DNA of 64,000 nt, taken from assembly GCF_027409185.1 (NCBI RefSeq), contig NC_084474.1, positions 94,951,505-95,015,504 on the forward strand, read 5' to 3'. The first letter of the stretch is position 1; every line of letters begins with the position of its first letter. A program made the translations under genes and the position numbers. Shown here piece by piece: positions 12,300 through 24,289 of this stretch. Source of the DNA: Cynocephalus volans (taxonomy: Eukaryota; Chordata; Mammalia; Dermoptera; Cynocephalidae). The notes below the pieces were generated by a model. It saw only the letters and a list, made by a program, of their open reading frames with translations. It was not told the origin of the DNA and searched no databases.

Positions 12300-14250
12300 T
12301 TTAATGTCGTCAATGATTTTTTTTTACTATATTTTAAAAATTACTTCCTTAGCGGTTGTTCTAGGGCTCACCATTTGCATTGGGTTTATACCACATAATC
12401 CCAGTGAGACAGAAGCACGCTGCTCCTCCACAGCTCTATCCCTCTGCCCCTTGGTGGAAACTGTCATACACATTACATCTCCAAATGTTACAACCCAACA
12501 GCACATTGCTATTATTTATGCAATGTTGTGTCTTTTTTAAAAGCTGGGCAATAAAAGAAGAGCAAGTGTGTATTTATAGCTCTTGCTGTATTAACTTTCT
12601 TATTTATCATTTTTGGTTCTGTTTTTGTGGATCTGAGTTACCATCTGGCTCACTTCCTTAGCCCAGTATCTCAGCTCCCACCCCGTCTCCATCATGCTAT
12701 TACTGGCAAATACGTTACATTTCTATACATTATAGGCCCAACAATGCATTATATCCATATCATTTCATGCAATTACTTTTTTAAATCAGTTAAGACGAAA
12801 GAAGAAATATGCAGTTATACTGTTTCATACAATGACATAATTACCTTTGCCAATATTTTGGGTTTTTTTCATGTGGATCCAAATTACCATCTGAGGTCAT
12901 TTGTCTTCAGCCTGAAAGACTCCCTTCAGCATTTCCTGCTAGCTACAAATTCTGCTTTTGTACATCTAGGATCATCTCTAATTTGCTTTTGTTTTCTAAA
13001 GCTAACTTTGCTGGGTATAGGCTTCTCAGTTGAGTTTTCCTTTGAGCACTCTGAGGATGTCACCCCACTACCTTCCAGCCTCTGTTGTTTCTGATGAGAA
13101 GCCAGCTGCTGAACTTATTGGGGTTCCTTTGTAAGGGATGGGTCATTTCCCAGTTTTCAAGATTTTCTCATTGGCTTCCAGCAATTTTACAATGATGTGT
13201 CTATTTGTGGATCGAGCCTCCTGGATTTGTAGATTAATATTTTTCAATGTTCAGGAATTTCTTGGCCATTATTTCTTTAAACACTCTGCTCCTCTCTCTC
13301 TCTCTCCCCTCTCCTCTGGGAATCCCATTAAGTGTGTTGGCGTACTGAGTGGTACCCGATGTTTCTCTGAGACTCTATTTTTCTTCAATCTTTTTACTCT
13401 CTGGTCTTTGGATTGCATAATTTCTACCTATCTATCTTCAAGTTCACTAATTCTTCCTTCTGCCAGTTCAAATCCACTGCTGAGCTCCTCTAATGAATTT
13501 TTCATTTCAGTCATTGTATGAGGGTACTTCAAAAAGCTCATGGGAAAAATAGAATCAAAAGATATTATGAATCTTTCCATGAACTTTTTGAAGTACTCTT
13601 GTACTTTTCAACTCCAGAACTTTCATTTTTTTTATAAATACTTTTTGTCTTCTCACTGATATTCTCCATTTGATGCCACATTCTCATACCTTCCTTTATT
13701 CCCCTGTATGTCTTTAATAGTGGTGTCCTTTAGTTCTTTGATGTGTTTATAATGGCCACCTTGAAGTCTGTTTCTGTTAAATCCAACATCCTGCTCTAAC
13801 ATGCTCTTTTCCTGTTCGTATGTCTCATAAATTTTTTTGTTGGAAAGTGGGCATTTTAGATAATATATTGTAGTAATTCTGGGTCCTGGCCATCCCAACC
13901 TGGGACTCATTATTTTTGTTGACTTTGTTTAGTGGCTGGCTGGATTACTTTAGTGGTGTCTATTTCCCCCTCCCCGTGTAGCCTCTGGCTGAGCCTCAGA
14001 TGTCACTCCTCAGGGGCACAGCCTTGGGTATGGCCAGTCACCCTGGGTGACAGAGGTGGAAAGGGTGTTAGCAGGCTCTCGTTGACTGTGCTTTTCCCAG
14101 ACCATGCCAACCTGTTAAGCTCCACTAATTGTCAGCTGATTTCTCTACTGCTTTAAACAATGCCTGGGGCAAAAACTGCTCCACGCATGAATCCAATCAA
14201 ATCTGGGCTCCTCTGACAGTTCCTGAGTTCAGTAGTTTAACTTTTTTCTG
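12300..14250. mobile_element. Ancient LINE-1 (L1M-type) 3' region fragment
   Basis: AT-rich sequence whose running text matches the diverged 3'-end sequences of old mammalian L1M elements as I remember them. Examples are the phrases about lesions in a gene-free repeat near 12898-13100 (GTCTTCAGCCTGAAAGACTC, then GATGAGAAGCCAGCTGCTG) and a TTGATATTCTC-like block near 13660. No ORF2 protein is left. Strand is not assigned because I cannot align it to a consensus. It is interrupted by a short palindromic MITE at 13519-13600. The right boundary is uncertain; related-looking sequence may extend towards 15 kb. Confidence 0.55.
13519..13600. mobile_element. Short palindromic MITE, mariner-like
   Basis: The ends AGGGTACTTCAAAAAG and CTTTTTGAAGTACTC are near-perfect inverted repeats around a central AT-rich spacer, making an element of about 80 bases with TA on both outer edges. 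This is the structure of a non-autonomous Tc1/mariner-type MITE. It lies within the older L1 fragment, so it inserted later. The family name is not certain. Confidence 0.6.
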
Positions 14251-15324
14251 ACCCCTAGCCAGACTACAGTTCAGCTTGTATCTCCAATAACTCTATCTTC
14301 TCCACCACTTCCACTGTTTTTGAGAGCACCCCTAGGCTTGAACTTCTCCACACCTGTTGCAAATAAGCCAGTCCTGCAGAGAAAAATCTAGAGCTCACTG
14401 TTCTACAGCCTGCTTCTCTGAGCCACAGCTCTAGAGTTGGAGGTGGGAACAATGTCACATCTCTGAGTGACACTCCTACTTTGCAATCTGAGCATGAGGG
14501 GCAGCAATCCCAGGTCTCCTGGGCTTGTGTCTCATTGTGGAACCCCCACCCCACAAGCTGAGGCCACTAAATGTTATCTGCCTCCAACCCCCACACCCTG
14601 AGCTCTCCTCGTAAATGTGCCCCAAGTACCCAGCAATGGGGGGCTGGGACCCAAGAACATGGCTGCTGGAGAGGGTGTGAAGGCAGGGGACCTGCCCAGC
14701 TTTCACTGCTACCTGAGTCCTGTGTGCTCCCGCATCCTCTACAACCATGCTGCTCAGCCACCCTCACAGAGCGGTGCAGACATGACTGAGACCAGGCCCA
14801 AAGGACAGGAGCAACAGTGATGTGTGCACTCCAGGAGAACCCTCAAAGCCAGCAGTGTGCTTCCCGCTTCCTGCAGGCCAGAAGCAGACACAGTGGTGGG
14901 GGCTCGGGCAGCTGTCTTGAAGCCTGCAGCTGCTGTCACGAGACACGCATGGCAGAAGGCACTTGGCTCTGCCAACTGTCATGCTGCTTCACCAGTCTGG
15001 ATCACCCTGCCTGACTTGCACGTGTGCAGGAACCAAACCATCACCATGTGTAGACAACTCTATCTAGGGTCCCTCTGCTAAAGCCACTGCAACCGAGCCC
15101 TGGTCATGAGGTGCTCTGTATTTTTCTTCTCTGCCTGGCTCATGGTGGGCTGTGTGAGTCTGCCCCCCCCCACCAAAGACCAGGTGAGCTTAAGGACATT
15201 GGCATGTCTCCCTCATCCTGAGTCCCCCAAGATACCTGGCCCATGGCTGGCACTAGGGCTTGGGGGCAACGGCAGAGCTGGCTGGGTCTGAAGCAGGCTG
15301 GAACCTCTGTTCTCCCTACTGCCT

Positions 15325-15662
15325 TAGTGCAGGACACCGTAACAAAATGCCACAGACTATACGACTCAGACCAAAGAAGCTGATTTCTTACAGTTCCAGA
15401 GGCTGAAAACCCAGCATTAAGGACTGGCAGATCTGGGGTCTGCTAAGGCTCTTCCTGGTTTGCTGACCGTTGTCTTCTCGTTTGTCCACACATGGCAGAG
15501 AGAGCAAGCCCTATCTCTGTCTCTCATAAGGACACTAATCTCATCACGACATTATCTAAACCTTATCACCTCCCAACGGCCCCACCTCCTACTACCATCT
15601 TGTTGGGGGTTAGGGTTTTAACGTAAGAATTTTGGGGGGACACAAACATGCAGTTCATTTCA
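15325..15662 (-). mobile_element. MaLR-type LTR (MLT1/MST-like), antisense
   Basis: Read on the minus strand the sequence contains the succession typical of mammalian apparent LTR retrotransposon LTRs: TTTGTGTCCCCCCAAAATTC, a block corresponding to GGAGGTGGGGCC, TATGAGAGACAG, and an end near TGGCATTTTGTTACGG. It is a solo LTR with no internal sequence next to it. Subfamily assignment would need alignment to consensus sequences. Confidence 0.7.
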
Positions 15663-17150
15663 CTGTTGTCATGGGGATGGAGGCCATGGACCTAACACTG
15701 CCCCTCCCCCGACCCGTGATGGCTCTGGTGGGGACAGAGGGGCCCTACCCAGTGCTGCATGTGGCAAAAGGCCTCCAACATCACATCTCTGTAGGGCCTC
15801 TGCACAGGGCCCTGGACCCATCCTGTGGTGGGGGCATGCTACGTCCTCACAGCCCCATCTCCTGAAACAGGGCTTCGCTGCTTTGTGGGTGAGCAGACTG
15901 TGTGTGTGCGTTGTGGGTGTGGGGTGTGACTGTGTCCTTCCCTCTCTCAGGGAGAACGGAGGTGGGGGAGCGGAACTCCCAGCACATTTCTTCTCCCCAG
16001 AACTTTCAAGGCATTGAGGGCCGGTGGTACAGAAAGAGGCTGGCCTGAGTGCTCCTTCCGCTGAGCATCACGGCAGCCTGAGTTCAAGCCTTCCTTCCAC
16101 CTGCCTCTGGAATAGGGAAACCAAGGCCCCAAGACAGGAAGCATGCCCAGTGACCTGCCTTGGCTTGTGGTGGGTCTGAGCCCAGGGCAGAATTCCTGCC
16201 AAAGCAGACTGTGCTCTGACGCTGGGCAAAGCACTTCCCGCAGAGTCCAGAGAGGTGACAACTGCAGATACAGGGCAGGCGTGTGGCAGTGCCTGCTGGG
16301 GAGGAGGGGAGGAGCATGGGTACACCGCGCTCAGGACAGACTGCACTGAGGGTCCTTCCACTGGGATAGGGTACAGGAGCACCCCCCAGGTCCCGAGCAC
16401 TCAGGAGGTGCCACCCTGAAGGCAAGTGCAGTAGCAGACGGAGGTCCTACAAGTAGCAGTGGGGGGAGAAGCTGCTGAAGTGCTCAGTGAGACCCTCAGT
16501 ACGCCACACCCCCCACCCCCTCGCCAGTGAGGAACTGGGGCTGCTGTGAGAAGATGGGGGACTCAGCCGGGTATGCACAGGCAAAGAGGGAGAGAGAAGG
16601 CATTTAAATGGAACCAAAAGTTTTCAGCTCTGCTCTGGAGAGCTCCAGGGCTTTGCAAGGGCCTCAGCAGCTGCACAGCTCTGCTTTAACACTGGTACAG
16701 AGGCATTCCACCTAAGACTGGGAAGAAAAATTCTGAGACTAAAACATTTGACCACTTGCACTTCTAAGAAACTGGTCAGCAACAGAGAACAAAGTGAGTT
16801 CAGAGACACAGCCGGTCTCTACGAGGAGCCCTGGGGGGCAGGACAGAGGCAAGAGGTGCTCACCGGGCAGTGGGCCCAGCAGCCTGGAGACGAGCAAGCT
16901 GGCAATGGGACCCCCCAGAGCCCCTGGACCCGATGCTCCACATAAGAAACCTCTCTCCGAGGGAGACCCCCAGCAGCAGGCTCAGCAGAGAGCAAGGCAG
17001 AAAAGGCAGGACTCGTCCTGCTTCTCAAAAAAGCCGTCCCCTGAGCAGTAGGAGGAATCCCAGCCAAAGGGGGCTGTGCCTGCGGTCAGGCTCAGGGAGG
17101 CCTCGCTGCAGCGGGCTCTGAAGGAGGGGCACTCTGAGGACAGGCATCAC
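15663..17150. other. Intergenic sequence downstream of JRK
   Basis: No coding exon or RNA gene was recognised. Overlapping short open frames on both strands have no recognisable domain. The right end abuts the likely JRK poly(A) site on the minus strand. Confidence 0.5.
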
Positions 17151-17170
17151 CCAGCCACAGTTGACAAGCG

Positions 17171-17176
17171 TTTATT
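17171..17176 (-). terminator. JRK: Probable JRK poly(A) signal (AATAAA)
   Basis: TTTATT on the plus strand is AATAAA on the minus strand. It lies about 2 kb downstream of the JRK stop codon, in keeping with the long 3' UTR I recall for JRK transcripts. No cleavage site was verified, and other signals further left could also be used. Confidence 0.5.
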
Positions 17177-19141
17177 GATCAGCCACAACAGTGAGAACAG
17201 GAGCAGGTTGCGAGGGGCAAGAGAAGGGTCCTGGTCCTGGGGACATACCATCCGCGGGGTGCTGAGGAGGGCCAGCCAAGAACCGCACCTGCCCCGTCTG
17301 CTCCCTCCCCTGGCTCTGCCCATGCAGCAAGTCCTGCTGCTGCGGAACCCTAGGGAGACATCCTCTCCACACGTCTGCCTTTCAATGCTGCCACCAACGA
17401 GCGACTCCCCACATCTAATCTCCTGTGACACCTCAAGCAGCTGTAACTCAGTCTGTTACGAGGCTCAGCCATGGGAGACATACACGAGCCCAGAAATGGC
17501 ACAAAGTACACGGATACGCAGACGCTACCCAGACACATGAAGGAAATGGCATGACAGCAACTTGACCCGAAGCAATGGAGCCCCAAGAACCCGCAACAAA
17601 TCCTTTCAACACTATCTAGTTTTATAAACTTCACATGTGCATTTAAAGCAAGACACGCACACTTGCATGATGCAGGGCTACGCCACCAGTGACAATCGCC
17701 TCAGTGTTTGCGGAGAAGTAGACATACCAGAGAGACAACGGCAAACCAAACCTCTCCCTTGAGTTCTTGCAGCTCTCAGGGTGTCGTGGGAACAAAGGCC
17801 TCTTGGTGGATAAACAGCAAACATGGAATGAAAACTATGTGCTGACTCAGCTGTTGTGATGGGAATTCAAGAAGGGAAGAGAACTCAAGGGTAAAGCAAC
17901 GAAAAGAGCACAGATAAACACTATCCTGTCTGTCCTCAAAGGAGCCTGAGCACTGCGCACAGCGGTCTTGCAGAATTACGGCCACAGGCAGTGACACACA
18001 GCAGGCTAGTGAAACGGACAGCCGCACATCAGCTGCACAATCCAGGAAAACAATCATGTCCTCCTACAACCAGCCTCTGTAAAAACAGCCAGTACAGACA
18101 ACCCTTCCCAAAAGGGCTACTAACGTGTTACTGGGAATAAAAGCTCAAATATTGCTAGAAGTCTAAGCAGCCTGTTTTGCTGTTTTCAGTGACTTATGTG
18201 CAAACCTAAGACTATTTTCTGAACACCTGATCAAGATTTATTCACATAAAGGCCGTCAATGTGAAATTCTGGGGAACGTGGTATACTGGACTGTGTATTG
18301 GACTCTGAGCCAAACACTAAGAACACCACGTGGTGCCCATGGTCCTCTATCCGGGTGCTGAACAGGACCTGTTTGGACAGTCCCTCTTCCTTTACAGGAA
18401 GCAACTCCCTAATGACCACTCAAGATGGGGCTCACCCACACCCTCGGGTCAGAGCACGCAAGATGAGATCAGCCGGCAACAGGGGCACGTCCATTCCAGG
18501 ATCACATCTGCTCCAGAGTTACACTGCTGAGTGAGGTCATGACCAATTGGAGACATGTAAACAGGGCAGGATGCATTTCCTGTACAGCCACAAGCGAGGG
18601 CTACACTCATGCACTCACGAACCGGGTCCCAGCCCCTGCAACCTGCCCTCAGGCACCATGTTTGGAGTCTAGCCCAGCAGACCAAGCCTCCCAAGGGGCA
18701 GGAGAGCTGGCCTTGGAAAACGTGGTGTCTGATGGCAGCACAGGTACTGCCACCCCTCAGCCAGCAGAATCGCTTCTCGCCTCTAGGACAGACAATGTCT
18801 GTACCCTCTGACATAGCGAGGCTCAGCCAGCTAACATGAGACCCAGAATCAGCCCAGCCTGGACCCAGTTCCAGCTAGGGAGGAGCTCTGGTATGTATTA
18901 GGTAAAAATGGACTCATCCAGAATATTTCCTCTCATTCAGATGACAAGTGAGAACATAAGACCCCAATTAGCAGGGAGGATGGGCCAATCTGAATAACTG
19001 AGACTCCACTCTGGCAGTGCCCATGCTCCCAGGAGAGCTCGCAAGGGTCTGAGCATGCTCTCCAGCCTCAGGCCGACAGTATAGGCAGGATGACCACATG
19101 GCACTGTGGAACAAAGAGCTGATAGCCACGGGTGACAGCTA
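17177..19141 (-). other. JRK: Probable JRK 3' untranslated region
   Basis: The interval runs from the JRK stop codon to the AATAAA near 17171 on the minus strand. It carries no convincing open frame or domain. Assignment rests on position and on the known long 3' UTR of the gene; the exact 3' end is not proven. Confidence 0.45.
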
Positions 19142-20863
19142 TCAGTTCTCATCTGCCATGGACGAACAGGGCAAAGGAGAGTGGGCCGAGGCTGTGCAAA
19201 CGCCAGGACGCTCCTGAAGGGCTTCGACTTTGACCATGGCCCTGAGAGCTGCGCGCTGCCGCCTCACCTGGTGGTGCCTCCTGAACACGGAGTGCAGCGC
19301 ACGCAGCTGCCCCACCTCCTGCAGGGAGAAGCAAGGCTGCCTCTCTGCAAAGCAGATAAGCGCAGCAAAGGATGCGGCTGCCTGCTCCCAGGCCGCCTCG
19401 GTGCCCTCCCCCACGTCTCCTCCCACGCTGTCTTGGCTGGCTTCCTTCTTCGCCTTTTCTGGGTTCCAAATGGCCCCCGCTGGTGATGCGGCAGCCAAGG
19501 GACGCACCTCTTCCACCTCTCTTTCCATTGCACCCCACTCTGGGACCGCGCTTTTATGAAACCTGTTGCTTGGGCATGAGGGACCCTCTTTCACAAGCTC
19601 AAGGATGTGAGCAAAAGTCTTATCGTGAGGCTTGGCTCTGAAGCGTTCCGCCTCCTCCTCTTCCTCCTCCTCCTCCGAAGAGCCTTCGGCAAACGTGACC
19701 ACAGGCCACAGCTTCCGCCAGGCCCGCCTGAAGACATGGCTGGGCACCGCGTTCCAGGCACAGGCCACGTTGAATATGGCGTCATTCACGTTGTAGCGGG
19801 TGTGGAAGCCCTGCAGGGTGATGGGCGGGTTGATGAAGTGCCTCATGAAGTCTCTCCGGATGCCCTGCTCCATGGGCTGAATTAACGAGGTAACACTGGA
19901 GGGCAGGAAGATGGTAAAAATGTTATCAGAAACTAGCTCAGACTCCCGCGGGTGGGCCCGGGAGCTGTCCAGCAGGAGAATGGCCTTGCTGTCTTCAGGC
20001 AGACCTATGGTTCTGAAGTGCTCTCTCACCGAGGGAGCAAAGATGTGATGGAACCAGTCAGAAAAAATCTCCTTGTCCACCCAAGCGTTACCTTGGGCCT
20101 TATAGGCGACGGGCAGGTGCTGGATGCCTTTAAAAGCCCTGGGGCCGCTGCATTTCCCAATCGCCAAGGGTTTGATTCTATGGGAGCCTGTGGCATTGGC
20201 GCACATAAGAACAGTCAGCCTGTCCTTGCTCTGCTTGAGACCAGGCACAGTCCCACCTTCCGGGCTGGGATTTGGCAAGCACCGCCAGAAAAGGCCAGTC
20301 TCATCGGCATTGTAGACCTGCTCAGGGGACAGACCGTGCTCAGCAGTCAAGCTCTTGAAAAACCCACAGAACTGCTCAGCTGCTTGGTGGTCTGCCACCT
20401 GCTTCTCACTGGCCGCATCTAGCTTCTTAATGCCATGTCTGGCTTTGAAGCGCCACAGCCAGCCTCCAGAGAACACACAGGGCTCGGTCAACTGCATCTG
20501 CTCGTAGAAGTCCTTGGCCTTCTCGATGAGCATGGGGCCGGACACAGGGACTCCCTCGGAGCGCTTCACCAGGAACCACTCATATAGGACCCGGTCAAGG
20601 TGCTCCAGCTTGGGCGTGTGCAGGGTGCGCCGCTGCTCCAATGCCTTGTTGGAGTCGGAGTTGGCGAAGAACCGGAGCAGCTGGGCCTTATGGGCCTTGA
20701 TGTCATACAGGGTGGACATGCCCACATTGTACTCCTGCATCAGCGCCTTCCGGCTCTCACCCTTCTCCAGGCGCGTGCAGATGTCAATCTTCTCCTTCAG
20801 GGTCAGCACCACCCTCTTCCGCTTCTCCCCTCTGCTCTTCCCGGCAGCCTGAGTGGAGGCCAT
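19142..20863 (-). CDS. JRK: Jerky protein, domesticated pogo/Tigger transposase
   Basis: A single uninterrupted coding exon encodes 573 residues, close to the usual JRK length. Residues about 15-66 form a psq-type helix-turn-helix (KRKRVVLTLKEKIDICTRLE) and about 78-147 a CENP-B-type second HTH ending FSGGWLWRFKARHGI. A DDE-superfamily core follows at about 180-380. Aligning by motif, the acidic positions are D187 (in NADETGLFW), D299 (in LLLDSSRAH) and E332 (in QPMEQG, where active pogo transposases have Asp). The protein is therefore expected to bind nucleic acid without transposing. JRK is described as an RNA/DNA-binding nuclear protein linked to neuronal function and Wnt signalling. The start at 20863 was chosen because conserved JRK begins MAS here; the frame stays open upstream to 21049, allowing a 62-residue extension. 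A Glu run (397-404) precedes the divergent C-terminus. Position beside PSCA agrees with human synteny. Confidence 0.95.
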   Translation of the reverse strand: MASTQAAGKSRGEKRKRVVLTLKEKIDICTRLEKGESRKALMQEYNVGMSTLYDIKAHKAQLLRFFANSDSNKALEQRRTLHTPKLEHLDRVLYEWFLVKRSEGVPVSGPMLIEKAKDFYEQMQLTEPCVFSGGWLWRFKARHGIKKLDAASEKQVADHQAAEQFCGFFKSLTAEHGLSPEQVYNADETGLFWRCLPNPSPEGGTVPGLKQSKDRLTVLMCANATGSHRIKPLAIGKCSGPRAFKGIQHLPVAYKAQGNAWVDKEIFSDWFHHIFAPSVREHFRTIGLPEDSKAILLLDSSRAHPRESELVSDNIFTIFLPSSVTSLIQPMEQGIRRDFMRHFINPPITLQGFHTRYNVNDAIFNVACAWNAVPSHVFRRAWRKLWPVVTFAEGSSEEEEEEEEAERFRAKPHDKTFAHILELVKEGPSCPSNRFHKSAVPEWGAMEREVEEVRPLAAASPAGAIWNPEKAKKEASQDSVGGDVGEGTEAAWEQAAASFAALICFAERQPCFSLQEVGQLRALHSVFRRHHQVRRQRAALRAMVKVEALQERPGVCTASAHSPLPCSSMADEN

Positions 20864-23224
20864 GGGGAGGGGTGGCTCGTCTGGGAGTTTGCAGGCCTCA
20901 CACCAGGCCTGGGCTGCTGCCTCTCCTTCCCCTTTCCTCCCGCTCCCCTCTCGTGCCTCAGTCTCTCCTCCTCCACTCTGCCTACCCTGCTCTGCAGATC
21001 CTGAGCCACACCCCAGGACCTCCTGGGCTCCTCCCTCCACTTGCAGCAACCTCTTGCCACAGCTTCCTGTCGTCTTCCGGGCTCAGCACACTCAGAATTC
21101 GGCTCCTAGCAACGTGGTCAGACTGGCCGCTCTGCACAGCAGGAACCTCGGCCTTGCAGGGACGGCGGCAGCAGCTCCCCTCAAACACTGGCCAGCTTTC
21201 AGGTTAGTTGATGTTTTACTGCATGACCTGCAGAGGCCTCTCACGGGGCCCACGATGGTGTCTCACACACGCACCACTTCAGGAACTGGAAAGCAGAAGG
21301 GGAAAGACATGTTATGGAGAGCAGCAGACATCCCAGAGTACAGCATCATTCCTTTAGACTCATCAGGAAGCTTCACCTGAAACAAAATGCCATAGAGATG
21401 ACCAACACATGGGCGGGCTGGCAAGAGCCGTGATGAAGCTGCCCAGCTCTGCCCAGCACACTAATGTGCTGCCACACTGGCCCTTCCCAGCTTCTACCAA
21501 ACAACCTCGGAGCCACTTGGTATGGCCGGTAAGTAGACATGGTTCCCACCAGCACAACCTAGCCTTTCCTGGGGAAAGAGCTAAGGGACAGGCCATCAAA
21601 TGAAGCCAGGAAGTCAGAGACACCGGGTTGCCCCAAGGGCAAACTTCCCACCTGCCCAGATCGAGTTTCTTGCTATAATTGCTCACCAGGCTGCCTGACC
21701 TAACCACTTTCTCAAATCTATTATTCCTTCTGGAACAGCAGAGGCAGGGGATGGAGATGTGCAGGGAACAGGAATTCCTCAAAACCTTCAAGGGCTGAGG
21801 TTCTCACAACCCTGTTCCGAAACAATGCCCCTTAAACCCTGTGTGGAACAGGTCTCCGAAAATCCTCTCTTCAACACAAGGCCCCAAACTGCTTCTAGAA
21901 AACTAGGCCTTGGACATTTCTCTAGAACAGTGGACCTCAAACTCCTCTAAAAGCTAGGAGGTGCCGCCAAAGTTTCTCAACAACCCTCTGAGCTCCACAA
22001 CTACATGTGCTCACGTCTCTCAGGGGAGTCACAGTACCTGGATAGCATGTGACTGTTCCAGGCCATTTTATACACATGGCCTTCAAGCTCAGCTCGGGTT
22101 GCCCCTCCCCCAGGCAGCCACGCTGAGCCCGCTGGTCTTTGAAATTCCAGGGCCCTACTTGTCTATCAAGTGTGGTCCTCCCTGCCGAGCTGTCTGACCA
22201 CCTGGGCTCTACAACCAAGGCAGAACCACAGACCCTGCTAGATACACACTCTCTCACTCATGTGCATGCATACAACACACACACACCCTCCCTCACTCAC
22301 ACATGCACACAAAGCACTCAGATGACACAGGGAAGGGCCATGCCCGAGCAGGCGCTTGCCAAGTATTTGCTAACGTAGGATGCTCTATGAATAAATTAAT
22401 TCATGTCAGAAGCAAAATACCAGAATTGTCTTATGGCACCAGTGGGAGCAGGGTATTCTTCCTAAATGTATCTTTTTTAAGAGATAAATTTAAGTTTACA
22501 TATACAGCTTTGATCAAAGTCAGTAAAATAAAGGAAAGTGACTTACATAAACTTCACGGCTCTAATCAAATGTATTTTTCTGTTGGAGTTTTTAATTATT
22601 TTCTCATCCTTCATCTATATAAAGAGAATCTGGCTCATTATGGTCCTTTCCAGGTGGACAATTCCATCCTTTCATAACAATTTCCCCAAACATCCCACAT
22701 CCCTCTCTGTGCCACTGAGCAGACTAGCAGGGCACAGAGGGTGCATCCCTGCTAGCCCAGGGCAGCCTGTGTAAATCACGGGCCAGGACATGCTTCGCCT
22801 AGTGAGACACGAATGTCCTGCAGCCTGAGGACTGAAAAGCTGTCCCCCGAATGCATAGCCCAGTGCGTCTGCCCAGTAAGCTGTGTTTGCTATGGACTGT
22901 CCCATCTTCTCCCCTCACTTCCTTCATGGCTCAGCTTTAAGACCTCTCCACTCCACCCTCGTCCAGAGGGACTGTGGACCACCTAGGTAGCACACCAGCA
23001 AGCTTCCTGCCATCAATCACCTTCCGTCGTGACAAGGCAGGCAGTACTCACAAGTGGACTTCTACTAGTTCCTACTTGCCCCGCCTTCTGCCCAAACCTT
23101 CATCTGGGCTGCTGCTTTCAACTTCGTGCAGTTGATGAGGCCAGAAGGCTAGGCAGTCCTTTGAGACCACAACTCAAGAGAAACGAGAAGTTTATTCAAA
23201 TGCAGCAAGACAAACTCTAGGCCT

Positions 23225-23310
23225 GTCATCAGCCAATTGTGGGCAAGTCCTTTCCCCTCTCTGGGTCAGTTTCCTGGTCTGCAAAATGCAGGTGCTGGTC
23301 CCTTAGGACC
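23225..23310 (+). repeat. MIR SINE fragment
   Basis: GGGCAAGTCC...CTCTCTGGGTCAGTTTCCTG...CTGCAAAATG is the conserved core of the ancient mammalian-wide interspersed repeat. It lies in the presumed JRK 5' intron. Confidence 0.7.
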
Positions 23311-23510
23311 TCACATTCAATTCATTGAGTGTGACTGTGTGATATGGATATCTCTCTGTGGGGAATAGAAGCAAGTCAAGGCCATAATCCACCCTCAAGG
23401 AGATCTTTAACATGAAAGCACGTAGGAAAATGGCAGGAGATGTGAATCCCACAGTAACTTATGAGAGAAATGACTCAGGGCTGGGATGCCCAGAAAAGCT
23501 TCCTGGAGAA

Positions 23511-23672
23511 CGGGCCGGCCCGTGGCTCACTCCGGAGAGTGTGGTGCTGATAACACCAAGGCCATGGATTCGGATCCCATATAGGGATGGCCGGTTAGCT
23601 CATTGGGTGAGCGTGGTGCTGACAACACCAAGTCAAGGATTAAGAACCCCTTACCGATCATCTTTTTAAAAG
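23511..23672 (+). mobile_element. tRNA-Ile-derived dimeric SINE (CYN-like)
   Basis: The sequence starts GGGCCGGCCCGTGGCTCACT and has a second tRNA-like half starting GGCCGGTTAGCTCATTGGG, then CTTACCGATCATC and a short A-rich tail. Imperfect flanking repeats, AAGCTTCCTGGAGAA on the left and AAGCTTTCTTGGAGAA on the right, are a decayed target duplication. It is older than the copy at 6.9 kb, judging by the mismatches in the duplication. Confidence 0.85.
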
Positions 23673-24289
23673 AAGCTTTCTTGGAGAAGGCTCAGCACCA
23701 GAAATGGGCTCATTCTGGTCGTTTGTTGATGCTTTCCATGCAGACGTGGCAGGGTAACACACGGTAGCTGAAAACACTGTTGTCTGGCTTGCAAGACAAA
23801 ACACTTGTTTTAAAAACGAAATTTAGGTATTACTCTTGAAACAATTTCTTAAGCAAAAGAGTAACTTGGCATGGCATGAGAAATTAAGCTGGTTACTAGC
23901 CATGCAACTTTACAGGAAGTAATAATATACCCTGAGGCCACATGAAAGTGGAAATAAACACATTATTCTCCCAGCCCAAGGGCTAGGCAAAAAACTGGGA
24001 GGAGGGAGGGCTGAGGGACAGAGTTGGGGCAGAGGGCGGCACACATCCACATTTAGACCCCCTTTCTGTGTGACGGGAATCCCGTTAGAAAAGACCTTGA
24101 GAAATTTAAGGGAAGGAGATAGGAACAACCTTTTCAGGGCCACGGCGGTAATGTGTAGGGGGAGGGGGAACGTCAGGGAGAAATACTCAGAAATCAAGTG
24201 TTCGGGAGTCTGGGTTAGAGATGAACTCGAGAGTCTTCGGGAGGAGAGGGTGGTGGCGTCCTTTTCAGGGGACAGAAGCAGCGGGGCGT

